Shown here piece by piece: positions 42,275-51,479 of a stretch of 64,000 nucleotides of DNA. Each line of letters opens with the position of its first letter. The stretch's first letter is position 1. The notes beneath the pieces were generated by a model. The model was given only the letters and a program-made list of their open reading frames with translations. It was not told the DNA's origin and ran no database searches. The stretch lies in assembly GCF_000621845.1 (NCBI RefSeq), contig NZ_KK211355.1, positions 186,001 to 250,000 on the forward strand, in the 5' to 3' direction. The stretch is from Ruminococcus flavefaciens MA2007. GTDB lineage: Bacteria; Bacillota; Clostridia; Oscillospirales; Ruminococcaceae. Position numbers and translations under genes: made by a program.

Positions 42275-44686
42275 TCAGAATACGAGTTCGTCTGTGATGT
42301 CAAGTGTGTGGATATCGGAAGCTACGAACTTGTTTGCAGCAAGGGTGTAGACGTAGTCGCCTATATATACTGCACGGTTGTAGAGTGAGATATAATAAAT
42401 ATATGCAGAATCGTTTTCACTTACCGATGTGACATCGCCCTTTTTTACGAATTTGCCGTCCTCAAAGCTGAAGAATATATACGATGAGGTATACTTCTGA
42501 TCGCTTTCGTAACCGTCGTTGTGGTAGGTATATTCATCGAGTCCGATAGGTACGCCGATGAGGTTCTTTTCGGGAGCTATGAGCAGAGCCTTTCTGTCCC
42601 ACTGAGCAGATGAGCTGTAGTATTTCTCGGTCTTGCCGTCAAGGTCGTCCCAGTCATAGTCGTAAAGCATATCGTTTTTCCATGTAACTGTGTCAACTGC
42701 CTTTACATTGTTCGGATCGGAGTTGTCAAACATAGTCAGCTTGATACCTGTTATTCTGCCGTCGTCGTCAGCGTCATTGCCGAAGCCGAGAAGAAGTCCG
42801 TCGTTCCATGACTGCATATATGAGCTGAATCCGTTTATTTTCAGCTCGCTGAGAACTACAGGATTTGCAGGATCGCTGAGGTCTATAGCGTACAGGGGAT
42901 CGGTCTGGCGGAATGTAACGATATAAGCCATATTTCCGCTGAAGCTTGCGGACTTGACCTGCTCGTTGATACCGAGACCGTCTACCATGCCGACCATGTT
43001 CATATCCATATCGAGAACATAGACTCTGTTGTCCTGTTTTACTGTCTCATAGGAGTAATAGCCGTTGCTTTCGCCCTTTATCCTGTCCCATAAGCCGTCG
43101 ATGAAGCCTTCATCGTCCGAATATCTGTGGAAGGTCTCCTTCATCTCGGTATAGCTTGCGGCAACGCGGAAGTAGCCGTTGTACTCGCTCATCGAGAACT
43201 GATCGTTTACATAGCCGTCTATGGTACAGCCTGCCTGGGGCTCGATATTTCCGTCCTTTATGGAGATGCGTGTGATATCGGTAGTGTTTCCGTTTTCCCA
43301 GCGTCCTGCCGCAGAGTAGAGATTATCTGCCGAGCAGTATATACAACCGCTGTGATCTGCCAGAGTCTTTATGTCCTTGACCTTGGGAGCGCCTGACTTG
43401 TTGAGGTCTATGCTGCCGATAATGCTGTAGTTCAGCCATAATGCCGAATCAAACTCGCTCGGGAGCAGTATATCCTCAGCTTCGACAGCTCCGAAGGTCT
43501 TTGACATACCGTAGCAGGGGATATACTTTCTGATATTGTCGCTGCCGCCGATCTCCTCAAAGCTGCAAGTGCTATATTCTGAGATAAGGAACATATATCC
43601 GTCGGGGGATATCCTTACGTCGTTGTAATAGCCGTCCTGCTTGTAGGTATCAATGAGCTTTGGCTCATCGTCTGTTGTGTAGAACGAAACGAAGGTGTGT
43701 GTGTAGTAGTAGTTATCTGACTCATCGCAATAGCTGTCAGTACCCAGTATAGCTATCATATCATTGTAGATATACATATCGATGACATTGATATTCTCGT
43801 TATCTCCGAAGTCACTGTTGAGCTCGATGGAGGTATGACCTGTGAACTTGCCGTCCTTTACATCAGCAACGCGGAGAAAGTTACTGAATACCTGATTTTT
43901 GTTGGTAGCTGAGCCGATGTAGTAGATACGCTTGCCGTCGGTCTTGACGATATCGGCTTCGAGGACGTCCTGCTCCTGATAGTAGGTATCGGAGTGCTCG
44001 GGATCAGCCTCTGTAGTGGGTTCCTCTGTGGGAGCTTCTGTTGTTGTCTCGGTAGCCGGCTCTGTAGAAGCTTCTGTCGTTGTTTCGGTAACAGGCTCGG
44101 TCTTTGGCTCTGTGGGGAGCTCTCCGTCAATGATAGGCACTTCGGGTTCAGTGCCGCCGCCTGCGCCGAAACCGCCGCCCTTGGCGTCAGTGGAGCCTGT
44201 ATATTCGCCGCCGTTGGTCATTGGCGCTTCGGCAGATGATACAGTCTCTTCATCAGCCTCTTTCATTACGAAGTCATCGCTTTTGTATTTGTTTTGTTCT
44301 TTTTCGCTTTTGAGCTTTGCTTCCTTGAACATGGTATATATCTGGTCGTAGTTCTTGGCGCCGCTCATATAGCTTGCCTGCTTCTTTATCTCTGTGTCTT
44401 TTTCAGCAGGCTTTGTGCCTGTCTCTCTGCTGTCCTGCTGCATGGGAGCTTCCGAGACGGTGGCATTCTTATTATTAAACTTTCCGTTGTTCAGTGAATA
44501 TGCGGCAGTTCCTCCGATAACTGTGCAGGCAGCCGCAGCAGCTGCTATTCTTCCTGCCATGGAGATGCCGCTTCTCTTTTTCTTTGGTGCTTCATTATCA
44601 AGCATTATCTTTATATTTTCGGGCTTGAGCCTGTCGGGAACGGGCTCTGACTTCATCTGCTCTCTGAGCTTATCATCGTTATTCAT
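42275..44686 (-). CDS. Membrane-anchored beta-propeller protein (putative anti-sigma partner)
   Basis: An 803-residue protein with a short cytoplasmic N-terminus (about 1-42), one membrane helix (about 43-65), a Ser/Thr/Glu/Pro-rich spacer with TTEAPTE-like repeats (about 165-235), and a large C-terminal beta-propeller of the secreted bacterial type (from about 240). It starts 19 bases after an ECF sigma factor gene. The short cytoplasmic segment plus one helix is the arrangement of a membrane anti-sigma factor, so the propeller may be the external sensor; this role is inferred. AAAGGAG precedes the ATG. Confidence 0.8.
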   Translation of the reverse strand: MNNDDKLREQMKSEPVPDRLKPENIKIMLDNEAPKKKRSGISMAGRIAAAAAACTVIGGTAAYSLNNGKFNNKNATVSEAPMQQDSRETGTKPAEKDTEIKKQASYMSGAKNYDQIYTMFKEAKLKSEKEQNKYKSDDFVMKEADEETVSSAEAPMTNGGEYTGSTDAKGGGFGAGGGTEPEVPIIDGELPTEPKTEPVTETTTEASTEPATETTTEAPTEEPTTEADPEHSDTYYQEQDVLEADIVKTDGKRIYYIGSATNKNQVFSNFLRVADVKDGKFTGHTSIELNSDFGDNENINVIDMYIYNDMIAILGTDSYCDESDNYYYTHTFVSFYTTDDEPKLIDTYKQDGYYNDVRISPDGYMFLISEYSTCSFEEIGGSDNIRKYIPCYGMSKTFGAVEAEDILLPSEFDSALWLNYSIIGSIDLNKSGAPKVKDIKTLADHSGCIYCSADNLYSAAGRWENGNTTDITRISIKDGNIEPQAGCTIDGYVNDQFSMSEYNGYFRVAASYTEMKETFHRYSDDEGFIDGLWDRIKGESNGYYSYETVKQDNRVYVLDMDMNMVGMVDGLGINEQVKSASFSGNMAYIVTFRQTDPLYAIDLSDPANPVVLSELKINGFSSYMQSWNDGLLLGFGNDADDDGRITGIKLTMFDNSDPNNVKAVDTVTWKNDMLYDYDWDDLDGKTEKYYSSSAQWDRKALLIAPEKNLIGVPIGLDEYTYHNDGYESDQKYTSSYIFFSFEDGKFVKKGDVTSVSENDSAYIYYISLYNRAVYIGDYVYTLAANKFVASDIHTLDITDELVF

Positions 44687-44705
44687 GTTGATTCTCCTTT
44701 CACGA

Positions 44706-45215
44706 TCATAATTCGGGAGTCAGTTCAAGGCGCAGTCTCTGCTTTATGCGCGAAAGCTTTGAGCGTACCGTACCCGACCTGATACCGCACATACGCGATA
44801 TCTCGTCGCTTGTATAGCCGCCCAGCACTGACATTGAAAGCAGAAGCCTTGATTCGTCGTCCAGCTTGTCCACAGCCTCGCGGAGCTCTACCGACTCGAA
44901 GCTGAAGCCCTCCGAAAGGGGAGAGCCATCGCTGAGCTCGTCGGCAGGCTCGAAATACGAGCGCTGTTTACGTTTTATCTTAGCAGCGAGGATAGACATG
45001 ATCCAGCTTTTGAAGCTTTCAGGACTGCGTAATTTTTTTATGGAGCAAAAAGCGTCCAGAACAGTATCGCTTACCGCGTCGGCAGCGTCATGGGAGCTTC
45101 GCAGACTGTATAGGGCTATATGGTAAAGGTCCTCGTATACAGTGGAGTAGAGTCTTGCGAAAGCTTCGGTATTGCCCTGTCGGGCGAGATCGACGTCATT
45201 AGAAAAGTCGTTCAT
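44706..45215 (-). CDS. ECF-family RNA polymerase sigma factor
   Basis: A 169-residue extracytoplasmic-function sigma factor. Region 2 runs from about 5 to 75 (NTEAFARLYSTVYEDLYHIA) and region 4 from about 110 to 160 (LLSMSVLGGYTSDEISRMCG, then GTVRSKLSRIKQRL). ATG at 45215 is fixed by AAAGGAGGG 6 bases upstream; the frame extends 108 codons further but is not coding there. It is co-transcribed with the membrane propeller gene and divergent from the AraC-type regulator at 45555. Confidence 0.93.
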   Translation of the reverse strand: MNDFSNDVDLARQGNTEAFARLYSTVYEDLYHIALYSLRSSHDAADAVSDTVLDAFCSIKKLRSPESFKSWIMSILAAKIKRKQRSYFEPADELSDGSPLSEGFSFESVELREAVDKLDDESRLLLSMSVLGGYTSDEISRMCGIRSGTVRSKLSRIKQRLRLELTPEL

Positions 45216-45399
45216 GCGAATCCCTCCTTTGAATCCGAATTCATAACATAAGTGTCGAGAAAGGTAAAAATTGCTGCAAAGAAGCTTGAAGTTCTGCTCT
45301 TTGCACAAAAAGAATGCCTTTTCATTATGCATTATAACGATATATAAATATTCAACCCACAAAAATGCGCTTTTGGTGGAAAAAACGCAGGAAACTTCA

Positions 45400-45428
45400 T
45401 TGACATTTCTTAATAAATAATGTATAAT
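45400..45428 (+). promoter_or_regulatory. Promoter of the PBP1/AraC regulator
   Basis: TTGACA, a 17-base spacer and TATAAT: a consensus sigma-A promoter in the 339-base divergent region. The 45216-45399 part shows no clear site for the ECF gene. Confidence 0.9.
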
Positions 45429-45554
45429 ATATGTAACTTCTATTGCTCCATATCTGAAATTATACATTAAAACACTGTGAAAGTAAAGGATTTCCGCACA
45501 AAAACCGACCGAGCGGATATGTGCGTCCCTGAAAATCAATAACGGGGTGGGAAC

Positions 45555-47720
45555 ATGGTAAGAAAAAAGAGAATGATTTTCGGCGTTGTTGCAGCAGAAG
45601 CCAACAGCATCGAACAGAGACAGGTCATAAAGGGCATCGCCCGTTTTGACCAGTGTATCGGAGTAGACACTGTCGTTTTTTCAAACAATTACAATCCTAA
45701 CGTCAAGGAAAAGGAGCTTTTCTGCGAAAACAGGATATACGACCTGATACTCTCCGACGAGCTTGACGGCTTGATACTGCTCTCAGAATCTTTTGTCAAT
45801 GAGGATCTGAAAAAGCTTATTGCCGACCTTATATCGCGCAAAAATATTCCTATCGTAGTTGTGGGTACTTATATCGCGGAGCTTGACCTTCCTAACTGTA
45901 CCTTTATAAATACCAGCGACGAGAACGACATGGAGGATATCACAGACCATCTTATGGACGTTCACGGCTTTACGGAAATAGATATACTCACAGGCTATGA
46001 CTTTATCAAAGCTTCAAGTCTCCGAGTAAACGGCTACAGAAAGTCCCTTGAAAAGCACGGCATAGAGTTCGACGAGAGCCGCGTTCACTACGGAAACTAC
46101 TGGATGAACTCGGGCGAGGAGCTTGCCGAGCGCTATTACAGCGGCGAGCTGAAGCTCCCTCAGGCTATAATCTGCGCAAACGACTATATGGCTTACGGAC
46201 TTATCGACAAGTTCGACGAGCTGGGAATAAAAATACCCGAGGACGTTACGGTAGTGGGCTATGAGTACATAGGCGACCGCTTCATGCACACCCCTCTGCT
46301 GACGACCTATAAGCGAAACCGCGAGACCATAGGCGAGGACGCCGCAAATATGGTCTACAGCCGCATAAAGAAGAGGGAGTTCCTCTTTGCTCCGCCACAG
46401 GGCGAGATAATCTGCGGAACAAGCTGTACCTGCGGAGTTGACCGCAGGATATATACTACCGAGCTGAAAAACGCAAGGCAGAAAAAGGAATACGACAACT
46501 GGAACCTGTTCAATCCTCTTGACCAGAAGCTGACAGAGTGCCGTACTCTCAACGAGTTCGTTGATATCTGCGGTCAGTTCCACTGGCAGGTAAGAGGCAT
46601 TCAGAGCTTCTATCTGTGCCTTTACAAGAACTGGTACGACAGCGACGCAGAGCTCAGCGACATACTCTCCTGTCAGTGTATGGTGGACTGGGAGGATAAG
46701 ACGCCCTTTGATATGCAGAAGTACAATTTCTCGGCGCTTCTTGCCCAGAATTACGAGCCTGCAATATACTATTTCAATCCGCTGTTCTTCAATGACCGCC
46801 TTTTCGGTCATCTGGTGCTCAAATTCCACGATCCCGATACCTACGACGATATCTACAGAAACTGGCTGAAATCCGTTTCCAACGGTCTGGAATTCCTGCG
46901 AATGAAGAACGATATCCAGTATCTGACACAGTGCCAGAACCTCTCAGACCTGCGCGATACTCTCACGGGTATGTACAACGAGACAGGTATGAGAAAGGCT
47001 TATCACACCATAGACTTTGAAAATCAGGAGCACTGCCTTGTTATGATGAGGATAGGCATATCCAATGCAGGCTTCTATGAGCTCAGCGGCAAGATACCTG
47101 CTATCATGGACGCCGCCGAAGCTGTCAAGCAGTTCTGCGGAAGCAACGATATCTGCGGCAGGGTGAACGATAACACCTTTGCCTGCATAATCAGCGGCGA
47201 GAACGATATAGAGCTCCTTGAAAACAGGATAAATTCAATAATGCTCCAGCACGGAGTATACATCGACCAGTACGGACTGGATTCCTTCGTCTGCGCGGCT
47301 GTGAAGTGCACAGAGAAGTCCTATACACGTATCACAGGTATCTGCTCCGATATACTTGCGGAGCGCCAGCGCGAGAAAATGGAGATGCGTATGCGTCCCC
47401 ACTACGAGGATATGCTCCATATAAGAAGCTATATCTACAGCAATCCCCAGGACAGCTTCGAGTCGGAGAAGCTCCAGAAGCTCTATCCATACAGCGCAGG
47501 ACATCTCCGCGAGGTATACAAGAAGTGTTTCGGCGTAAGCATACATAAGGACTGCATAAACGCACGAATGGCAAAAGCTACCTACTGCCTGACGGTAACA
47601 CCGCTGAGTATGGCTGAGATAGCCGAGCAGTGCGGCTATGTGGACAGCAAGTATTTCCTGAGACAGTTCCTTGCAACAGTCGGCGTAACGCCGAACCAAT
47701 ACCGCAATATGGCGAAGTAG
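45555..47720 (+). CDS. PBP1-type sensor with degenerate GGDEF and AraC DNA-binding domain
   Basis: A 721-residue soluble regulator. Residues 1-290 form a LacI/periplasmic-binding-like sensor (IICANDYMAYGLIDKFDELG; VVGYEYIGD). A middle region (about 300-460) contains LCLYKNWYDS, shared with the paralogue at 59470. A GGDEF-like domain (about 470-600) starts LRDTLTGMYNETG, but the active site reads NDNTF in place of GGDEF and the metal/substrate motif is lost. The C-terminus (about 620-721) is an AraC HTH pair (PLSMAEIAEQCGYVDSKYF; VTPNQYR). It lacks a signal peptide and probably senses a cytoplasmic sugar-like ligand. GGGGTGGG lies 6 bases before the ATG. Confidence 0.88.
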   Translation: MVRKKRMIFGVVAAEANSIEQRQVIKGIARFDQCIGVDTVVFSNNYNPNVKEKELFCENRIYDLILSDELDGLILLSESFVNEDLKKLIADLISRKNIPIVVVGTYIAELDLPNCTFINTSDENDMEDITDHLMDVHGFTEIDILTGYDFIKASSLRVNGYRKSLEKHGIEFDESRVHYGNYWMNSGEELAERYYSGELKLPQAIICANDYMAYGLIDKFDELGIKIPEDVTVVGYEYIGDRFMHTPLLTTYKRNRETIGEDAANMVYSRIKKREFLFAPPQGEIICGTSCTCGVDRRIYTTELKNARQKKEYDNWNLFNPLDQKLTECRTLNEFVDICGQFHWQVRGIQSFYLCLYKNWYDSDAELSDILSCQCMVDWEDKTPFDMQKYNFSALLAQNYEPAIYYFNPLFFNDRLFGHLVLKFHDPDTYDDIYRNWLKSVSNGLEFLRMKNDIQYLTQCQNLSDLRDTLTGMYNETGMRKAYHTIDFENQEHCLVMMRIGISNAGFYELSGKIPAIMDAAEAVKQFCGSNDICGRVNDNTFACIISGENDIELLENRINSIMLQHGVYIDQYGLDSFVCAAVKCTEKSYTRITGICSDILAERQREKMEMRMRPHYEDMLHIRSYIYSNPQDSFESEKLQKLYPYSAGHLREVYKKCFGVSIHKDCINARMAKATYCLTVTPLSMAEIAEQCGYVDSKYFLRQFLATVGVTPNQYRNMAK

Positions 47721-47880
47721 GCAGCGTGACGCTGCACCCTTGCCACGCTGCGAGCTGAGCCAGCTCGACCGCTTCCACGTTGCCGCTCGTAAACTCGCTC
47801 ACGATCATCAAAAACGATAATCGTACATCGCTTACAGCACTTTTTGTATAGGCGGCGTGAATATCAAACAATAAAAACAG

Positions 47881-47913
47881 ACCCCCGAAAGCAATTGCTT
47901 TCGGGGGTGTTTT
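47881..47913. terminator. Bidirectional terminator
   Basis: A 28-base perfect palindrome centred on GCAATTGC (47881-47908), followed by TGTTTTT. It lies between the convergent AraC-type and SUKH genes. In 47721-47880 I see nothing coding. Confidence 0.85.
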
Positions 47914-47933
47914 TGGTAATTTATTAGCGCAGA

Positions 47934-48356
47934 TCATTCAATATCATAATCTTCTTCGATCCTTTCAAATATACGATTTTCTATCCAGTCCTTCAATGAA
48001 AACTTACGGAGAGGCTCATCATGGTTCTCGTGATCGGCTAAATAAAGTTCGCCGTTTTCGTTTGAAACCAAATATGCACCGTCTCCTATGATCGAACCAA
48101 GGTCTAACCAGCCATCAGGCACGGAGTCCCAGTTTTCAATTATTTCTATTTTATCAAGCGGAAAAACAACGATTGTTCCCCAGCCATATTCAAAACCGTC
48201 AGAGAACTGTAAAAATTCCTTTATTTCTTCGGGAATTACGGCATTATGTATATTTTCCCATTCAACTATGTCATTGATAGAAGCAGGAGGATTGAGCTTA
48301 TCGGAAATACCTGCTTTTTCGAGTAAGAGCTTTAATTTATCGAGTGTCGTTTTCAT
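47934..48356 (-). CDS. SMI1/KNR4 (SUKH) family protein
   Basis: A 140-residue SUKH-fold protein. Features are PASINDIVEWENIHNAVIPE near the start, the FLQFSDGFEYGWGTIVVFPL core and SIIGDGAYLVSNENGELYLA. In bacteria many SUKH proteins are immunity proteins against polymorphic or contact-dependent toxins. No toxin gene is adjacent, so it may be an orphan immunity gene or have a housekeeping role. AAGGAG precedes the ATG. Confidence 0.87.
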   Translation of the reverse strand: MKTTLDKLKLLLEKAGISDKLNPPASINDIVEWENIHNAVIPEEIKEFLQFSDGFEYGWGTIVVFPLDKIEIIENWDSVPDGWLDLGSIIGDGAYLVSNENGELYLADHENHDEPLRKFSLKDWIENRIFERIEEDYDIE

Positions 48357-48422
48357 GAGTTTTTCTCCTTGGTTCCGGGGTTTTATACTGAAATTATAAC
48401 CTGAAAATATGGATATGTCAAC

Positions 48423-48456
48423 AAAAAAGCCACAGCACGATAAATGCTGTGGCTTT
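48423..48456 (-). terminator. Terminator of the glucokinase operon
   Basis: Stem AAAGCCACAGCA/TGCTGTGGCTTT, followed on the minus strand by TTTTTT. It lies downstream of glucokinase. Confidence 0.8.
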
Positions 48457-48468
48457 ATTTCATTATTT

Positions 48469-48500
48469 AACGGGCTGTCGAGAACGCCAGCCCCTACAGA
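48469..48500. repeat. Solo terminal module of the mosaic repeat
   Basis: ACGGGCTGTCGAGAACGCC followed by AGCCCCTACAG, matching the last module of copies B, C and E, without the rest of the element. Confidence 0.7.
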
Positions 48501-48503
48501 AAA

Positions 48504-49460
48504 TCAGCCGATTGCGCGTCCGAGGAATGCTGCACCGATGATACCTGCGTCGTTTCCGAGCTTTGCAATAACTATCTCGGTATTCTTGGGTGAGTTGCGT
48601 GTGTAAACTTCCTTTGCAACGAGCTCCTTCATTGGCAGGAGAAGCGGATCTCCCTCATTGCAGACACCGCCGCCGATGCAGAGTATATCGGGCTGGAAGA
48701 TATTGATAGTATTTGTGATACCTGCTGCGAGGTACTTGATGTACTTGTCAACAACAGCCTTTGCGTACTTGTCGCCTGCTCTCATGCAGTCGAATGATGT
48801 ACGTGCTGTTACCTTGCCCTTTTCCTTTTCGGACTGAGCCATAATGCAGTCAGGGTGCTCTGCGATAGCTTCCTTTGTCATGCGGATAAGACCTGTAGCT
48901 GAGGAATAAGCCTCGAAGCAGCCCTTTCTGCCGCATGAGCACTGAGCGCCGTCAACTTCGATAACTGTGTGGCCTATCTCAGCGCCTGCAAAGTTAGAGC
49001 CTGAGTATATCTTGCCGTCGATGATGATACCGCCGCCGACGCCTGTGCCGAGAGTGATGCATACTGCGTTCTTAGCGCCCTTTGCAGCACCTGCAACGAA
49101 CTCGCCGTAAGCTGCTGCGTTAGCGTCGTTCTCGATGAATACGGGCTTGTCGATAGTCTCCTGTATGTACTTCACCATAGGAGTGTTCTTGAAGCCGAGG
49201 TTGTTTGAATACTCGATGATACCTGTCTCGCTGTTTGCGATACCCGGTGTACCAACGCCTATCCACTCTATCTGGTCGATAGTGAGGTTTGCATTCTTGA
49301 CAGCCTCAAGAGCCATTCTTGCCATATCGTCTGCGATCTCCTTTTCGGGACGAGGGCAGTTTGTCTTGGTGCTTGCCTTTGCGATGATGTTGTATTCCTC
49401 GTCAACTACACCTGCAACGATGTTTGTACCGCCGAGGTCGATACCTACGTAATATTTCAT
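48504..49460 (-). CDS. ROK-family glucokinase
   Basis: Phosphorylates glucose with ATP in the cytoplasm. The 318-residue ROK kinase has the phosphate motif GIDLGGTNI (6-14), the catalytic Asp in FIENDANAAAYGE, the LGTGVGGG loop and the zinc motif CSCGRKGCFEAYSS. There is no N-terminal HTH, so it is an enzyme rather than a NagC-type repressor. AGGAGG precedes the ATG. It is the last of three genes with manA and the GH25 lysozyme. Confidence 0.94.
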   Translation of the reverse strand: MKYYVGIDLGGTNIVAGVVDEEYNIIAKASTKTNCPRPEKEIADDMARMALEAVKNANLTIDQIEWIGVGTPGIANSETGIIEYSNNLGFKNTPMVKYIQETIDKPVFIENDANAAAYGEFVAGAAKGAKNAVCITLGTGVGGGIIIDGKIYSGSNFAGAEIGHTVIEVDGAQCSCGRKGCFEAYSSATGLIRMTKEAIAEHPDCIMAQSEKEKGKVTARTSFDCMRAGDKYAKAVVDKYIKYLAAGITNTINIFQPDILCIGGGVCNEGDPLLLPMKELVAKEVYTRNSPKNTEIVIAKLGNDAGIIGAAFLGRAIG

Positions 49461-49473
49461 GTTTATATCCTCC

Positions 49474-50433
49474 TTATTGGATAGTTGTGACTATTATATC
49501 ACAATTTCCTTTTATAGCAAATGCGCCTGTTCCTGCGGGAACAAAAACGCTTGAGCCCATAGTAAGCGGTAATGTGTAATTGTCAGCGACAAGCTCGCCG
49601 CCGCTGCCGCCTATCATCAGAACGTGTGCAAAGGAGCTTTTATCTGCATAGAGCTCAAGCTCCTTGATTATCCTGTGGCGGTTTACATTGAAGTACTCGC
49701 AGTCTGCGAGAAGCTGAGTGACAACGCCGTCAAGCTCCATTCCGTAAACAGGGCTTTTCGGCTCGGCAGGGACTGTATTTGTAACGTCCAGTGCCTTTTC
49801 GATGTGGAGCTCGCGGGGCTTGCCGTCAGCGCCCAGCCTGCCGTAGTCGTAAACTCGGTAGGTGACGTTGGAGCTCTGCTGTATCTCGGCAATGAGAATG
49901 CCCTTGCCGATAGCGTGGAGCGTACCCGGCTTTATGAAGAAAACGTCGCCCTGACGGACAGGAACGCGGTTCACCTTGTCCATGAGGGTGTTGTCCTCGA
50001 TAGCCTGTCGGAACTCCTCTTTGGTGAGCTCCTCCTTGAAGCCGTATATCAGCTCCGAACCGATGTCAGCGGAGATAACGTACCACATCTCGGTCTTGCC
50101 GCTGTCGTTTTCGTGCTTGCGTGCGTAGTCGTTGTCGGGGTGTACCTGAACGGACAGGTCTTTCTCTGCGTCGATGAGCTTTACCAGCACGGGAAAGCTG
50201 TCGCCGCTTTTAAAGCTGCTGCCCACAGCCTCGGGGTGCTGCTTCACGAAGTCGCTGAGCTTCATGCCGTCGAAGTCGCCGCCGCTTATGGTGCACTCGC
50301 CGTCGGGGTGACAGCTGAGCTCCCAGCTTTCGGCGAGGCGTTCAGTATCGCTTTCCTTGCCGAAAACAGTGCGGAGCTTTGTACCGCCCCATATATAATC
50401 CTTGATAGGTGCTTTCAGAAAAAATGGTCTCAC
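49474..50433 (-). CDS. manA: Mannose-6-phosphate isomerase, class I
   Basis: Interconverts mannose-6-phosphate and fructose-6-phosphate in the cytoplasm. The 319-residue zinc enzyme has IWGGTKLRTVFGK, the metal-binding QVHPDN and KTEMWYVI, and FFIKPGTLHAIGKG in the cupin core. It starts with GTG, whose GTGA overlaps the GH25 stop. With the GH26 mannanase nearby it fits mannan use. Glucokinase follows after 13 bases. Confidence 0.95.
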   Translation of the reverse strand: MRPFFLKAPIKDYIWGGTKLRTVFGKESDTERLAESWELSCHPDGECTISGGDFDGMKLSDFVKQHPEAVGSSFKSGDSFPVLVKLIDAEKDLSVQVHPDNDYARKHENDSGKTEMWYVISADIGSELIYGFKEELTKEEFRQAIEDNTLMDKVNRVPVRQGDVFFIKPGTLHAIGKGILIAEIQQSSNVTYRVYDYGRLGADGKPRELHIEKALDVTNTVPAEPKSPVYGMELDGVVTQLLADCEYFNVNRHRIIKELELYADKSSFAHVLMIGGSGGELVADNYTLPLTMGSSVFVPAGTGAFAIKGNCDIIVTTIQ

Positions 50434-51203
50434 GTTGCTGCCTTTCTTGTAGAAACCGCGGAATCATCCGCTTTTTTAGTGCTTTTTGCAAATTCTCTCT
50501 CGAAGTCCTCCTCGGAACCGTTATATACGTTGAGGTCGATGTGTTCCTCGTCGCCGTTATAGCCTGTGAGAGTGCCCTTGTCGCTGTACTGCCAGAATTT
50601 CCAGTCCATAAGGTCGGGCTCGAAGCTCACGCTTCTTATCCACAGGGGATAGTCGGAGAAGCTTTCCCTGACGTATCGGAAATAAACGGGGAGAGTTGTG
50701 TATATAATGGGCTTTACGCCGTAATAGGCTTCAAGCCTGCTGAGAAGAGGCTTCAGTATGCTTTCTGCTTCTGCCTGTGAGGGCTTGTTTTTGCGCTTGT
50801 CGCCGTAGTATTCGATATCCACAACGGGGGGCATATTTATCTCATCTCTGCCGACAGCGGAGATGAAGTTGTCAGCCTGAGTATCGCCTGCGCTGTCAAA
50901 GCTGAAAAAGTGATACGCCGAGACCTTTATGCCTGTGCCTGCGGCACGGTCAAGGTTGCGCCTTACGGACTCGTCAGTGTGACCGCTGCCCTCGGTAGCC
51001 TTTATAAAGGCGAAGGAAACGTTCTGTGATTCAAGCTCCTGCCAGTTGATATCGCCCTGATAGTTTGATACGTCAACGCCGAAAACGGGATATTTAGCCT
51101 TGTTTACCTTGGCTGTGGAAAACAGCATAGCGCCTGCCGCGGTGGCTGTCATAAAGACTGAGCCCAGCAGGGTACAAAGGATATTACGTTTTAAGGTCTT
51201 CAT
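50430..51203 (-). CDS. GH25 lysozyme (muramidase), membrane-anchored or secreted
   Basis: Hydrolyses beta-1,4 bonds between MurNAc and GlcNAc in peptidoglycan. The 257-residue protein has an N-terminal hydrophobic signal or anchor (about 5-30) and a GH25 barrel with GVDVSNYQGDINW (Asp44) and the DxE pair Asp129/Glu131 in VVDIEYYGD. ATG at 51203 was chosen because the signal starts there; GGAAGG lies 13 bases upstream. It overlaps manA by 4 bases. Its placement with sugar-metabolism genes is unexplained. Confidence 0.9.
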   Translation of the reverse strand: MKTLKRNILCTLLGSVFMTATAAGAMLFSTAKVNKAKYPVFGVDVSNYQGDINWQELESQNVSFAFIKATEGSGHTDESVRRNLDRAAGTGIKVSAYHFFSFDSAGDTQADNFISAVGRDEINMPPVVDIEYYGDKRKNKPSQAEAESILKPLLSRLEAYYGVKPIIYTTLPVYFRYVRESFSDYPLWIRSVSFEPDLMDWKFWQYSDKGTLTGYNGDEEHIDLNVYNGSEEDFEREFAKSTKKADDSAVSTRKAAT

Positions 51204-51417
51204 ATACGGGCAACACCTTCCAAAGCGGCGCTCCCGAAAGGGAACGGAGCAAAAAGTCATACTCTATTATAATAAACTAAAACGCTGAAATAGTCAAGAG
51301 TTTTCGTGAAATTCCGTTGCAGAACTTGGAAAGAGAGCTAAAGACCAAGAACTAAGCTGAAGGGGACGCCGTACTCGGCGCCCCGTTGTTTGCTGGCGGT
51401 GTGATTTTTAATGTGTA

Positions 51418-51446
51418 TTGACATATCGGCGGAAAAATGATAGAAT
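51418..51446 (+). promoter_or_regulatory. Promoter of the membrane protein / PLC-like operon
   Basis: TTGACA, a 17-base spacer and TAGAAT, 33 bases before the start of the next gene. Confidence 0.75.
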
Positions 51447-51479
51447 TTTCTTGATACAATATAATAGGAGGCACATATC

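Noticed and set aside
46014..46829. 271-codon minus-strand frame inside the PBP1/AraC regulator
   Set aside because: Antisense to a well-supported sensor domain, with no motif of its own.
47721..47880. Possible small gene between the AraC-type regulator and the terminator
   Set aside because: No frame with a ribosome site; the interval contains only short imperfect palindromes.
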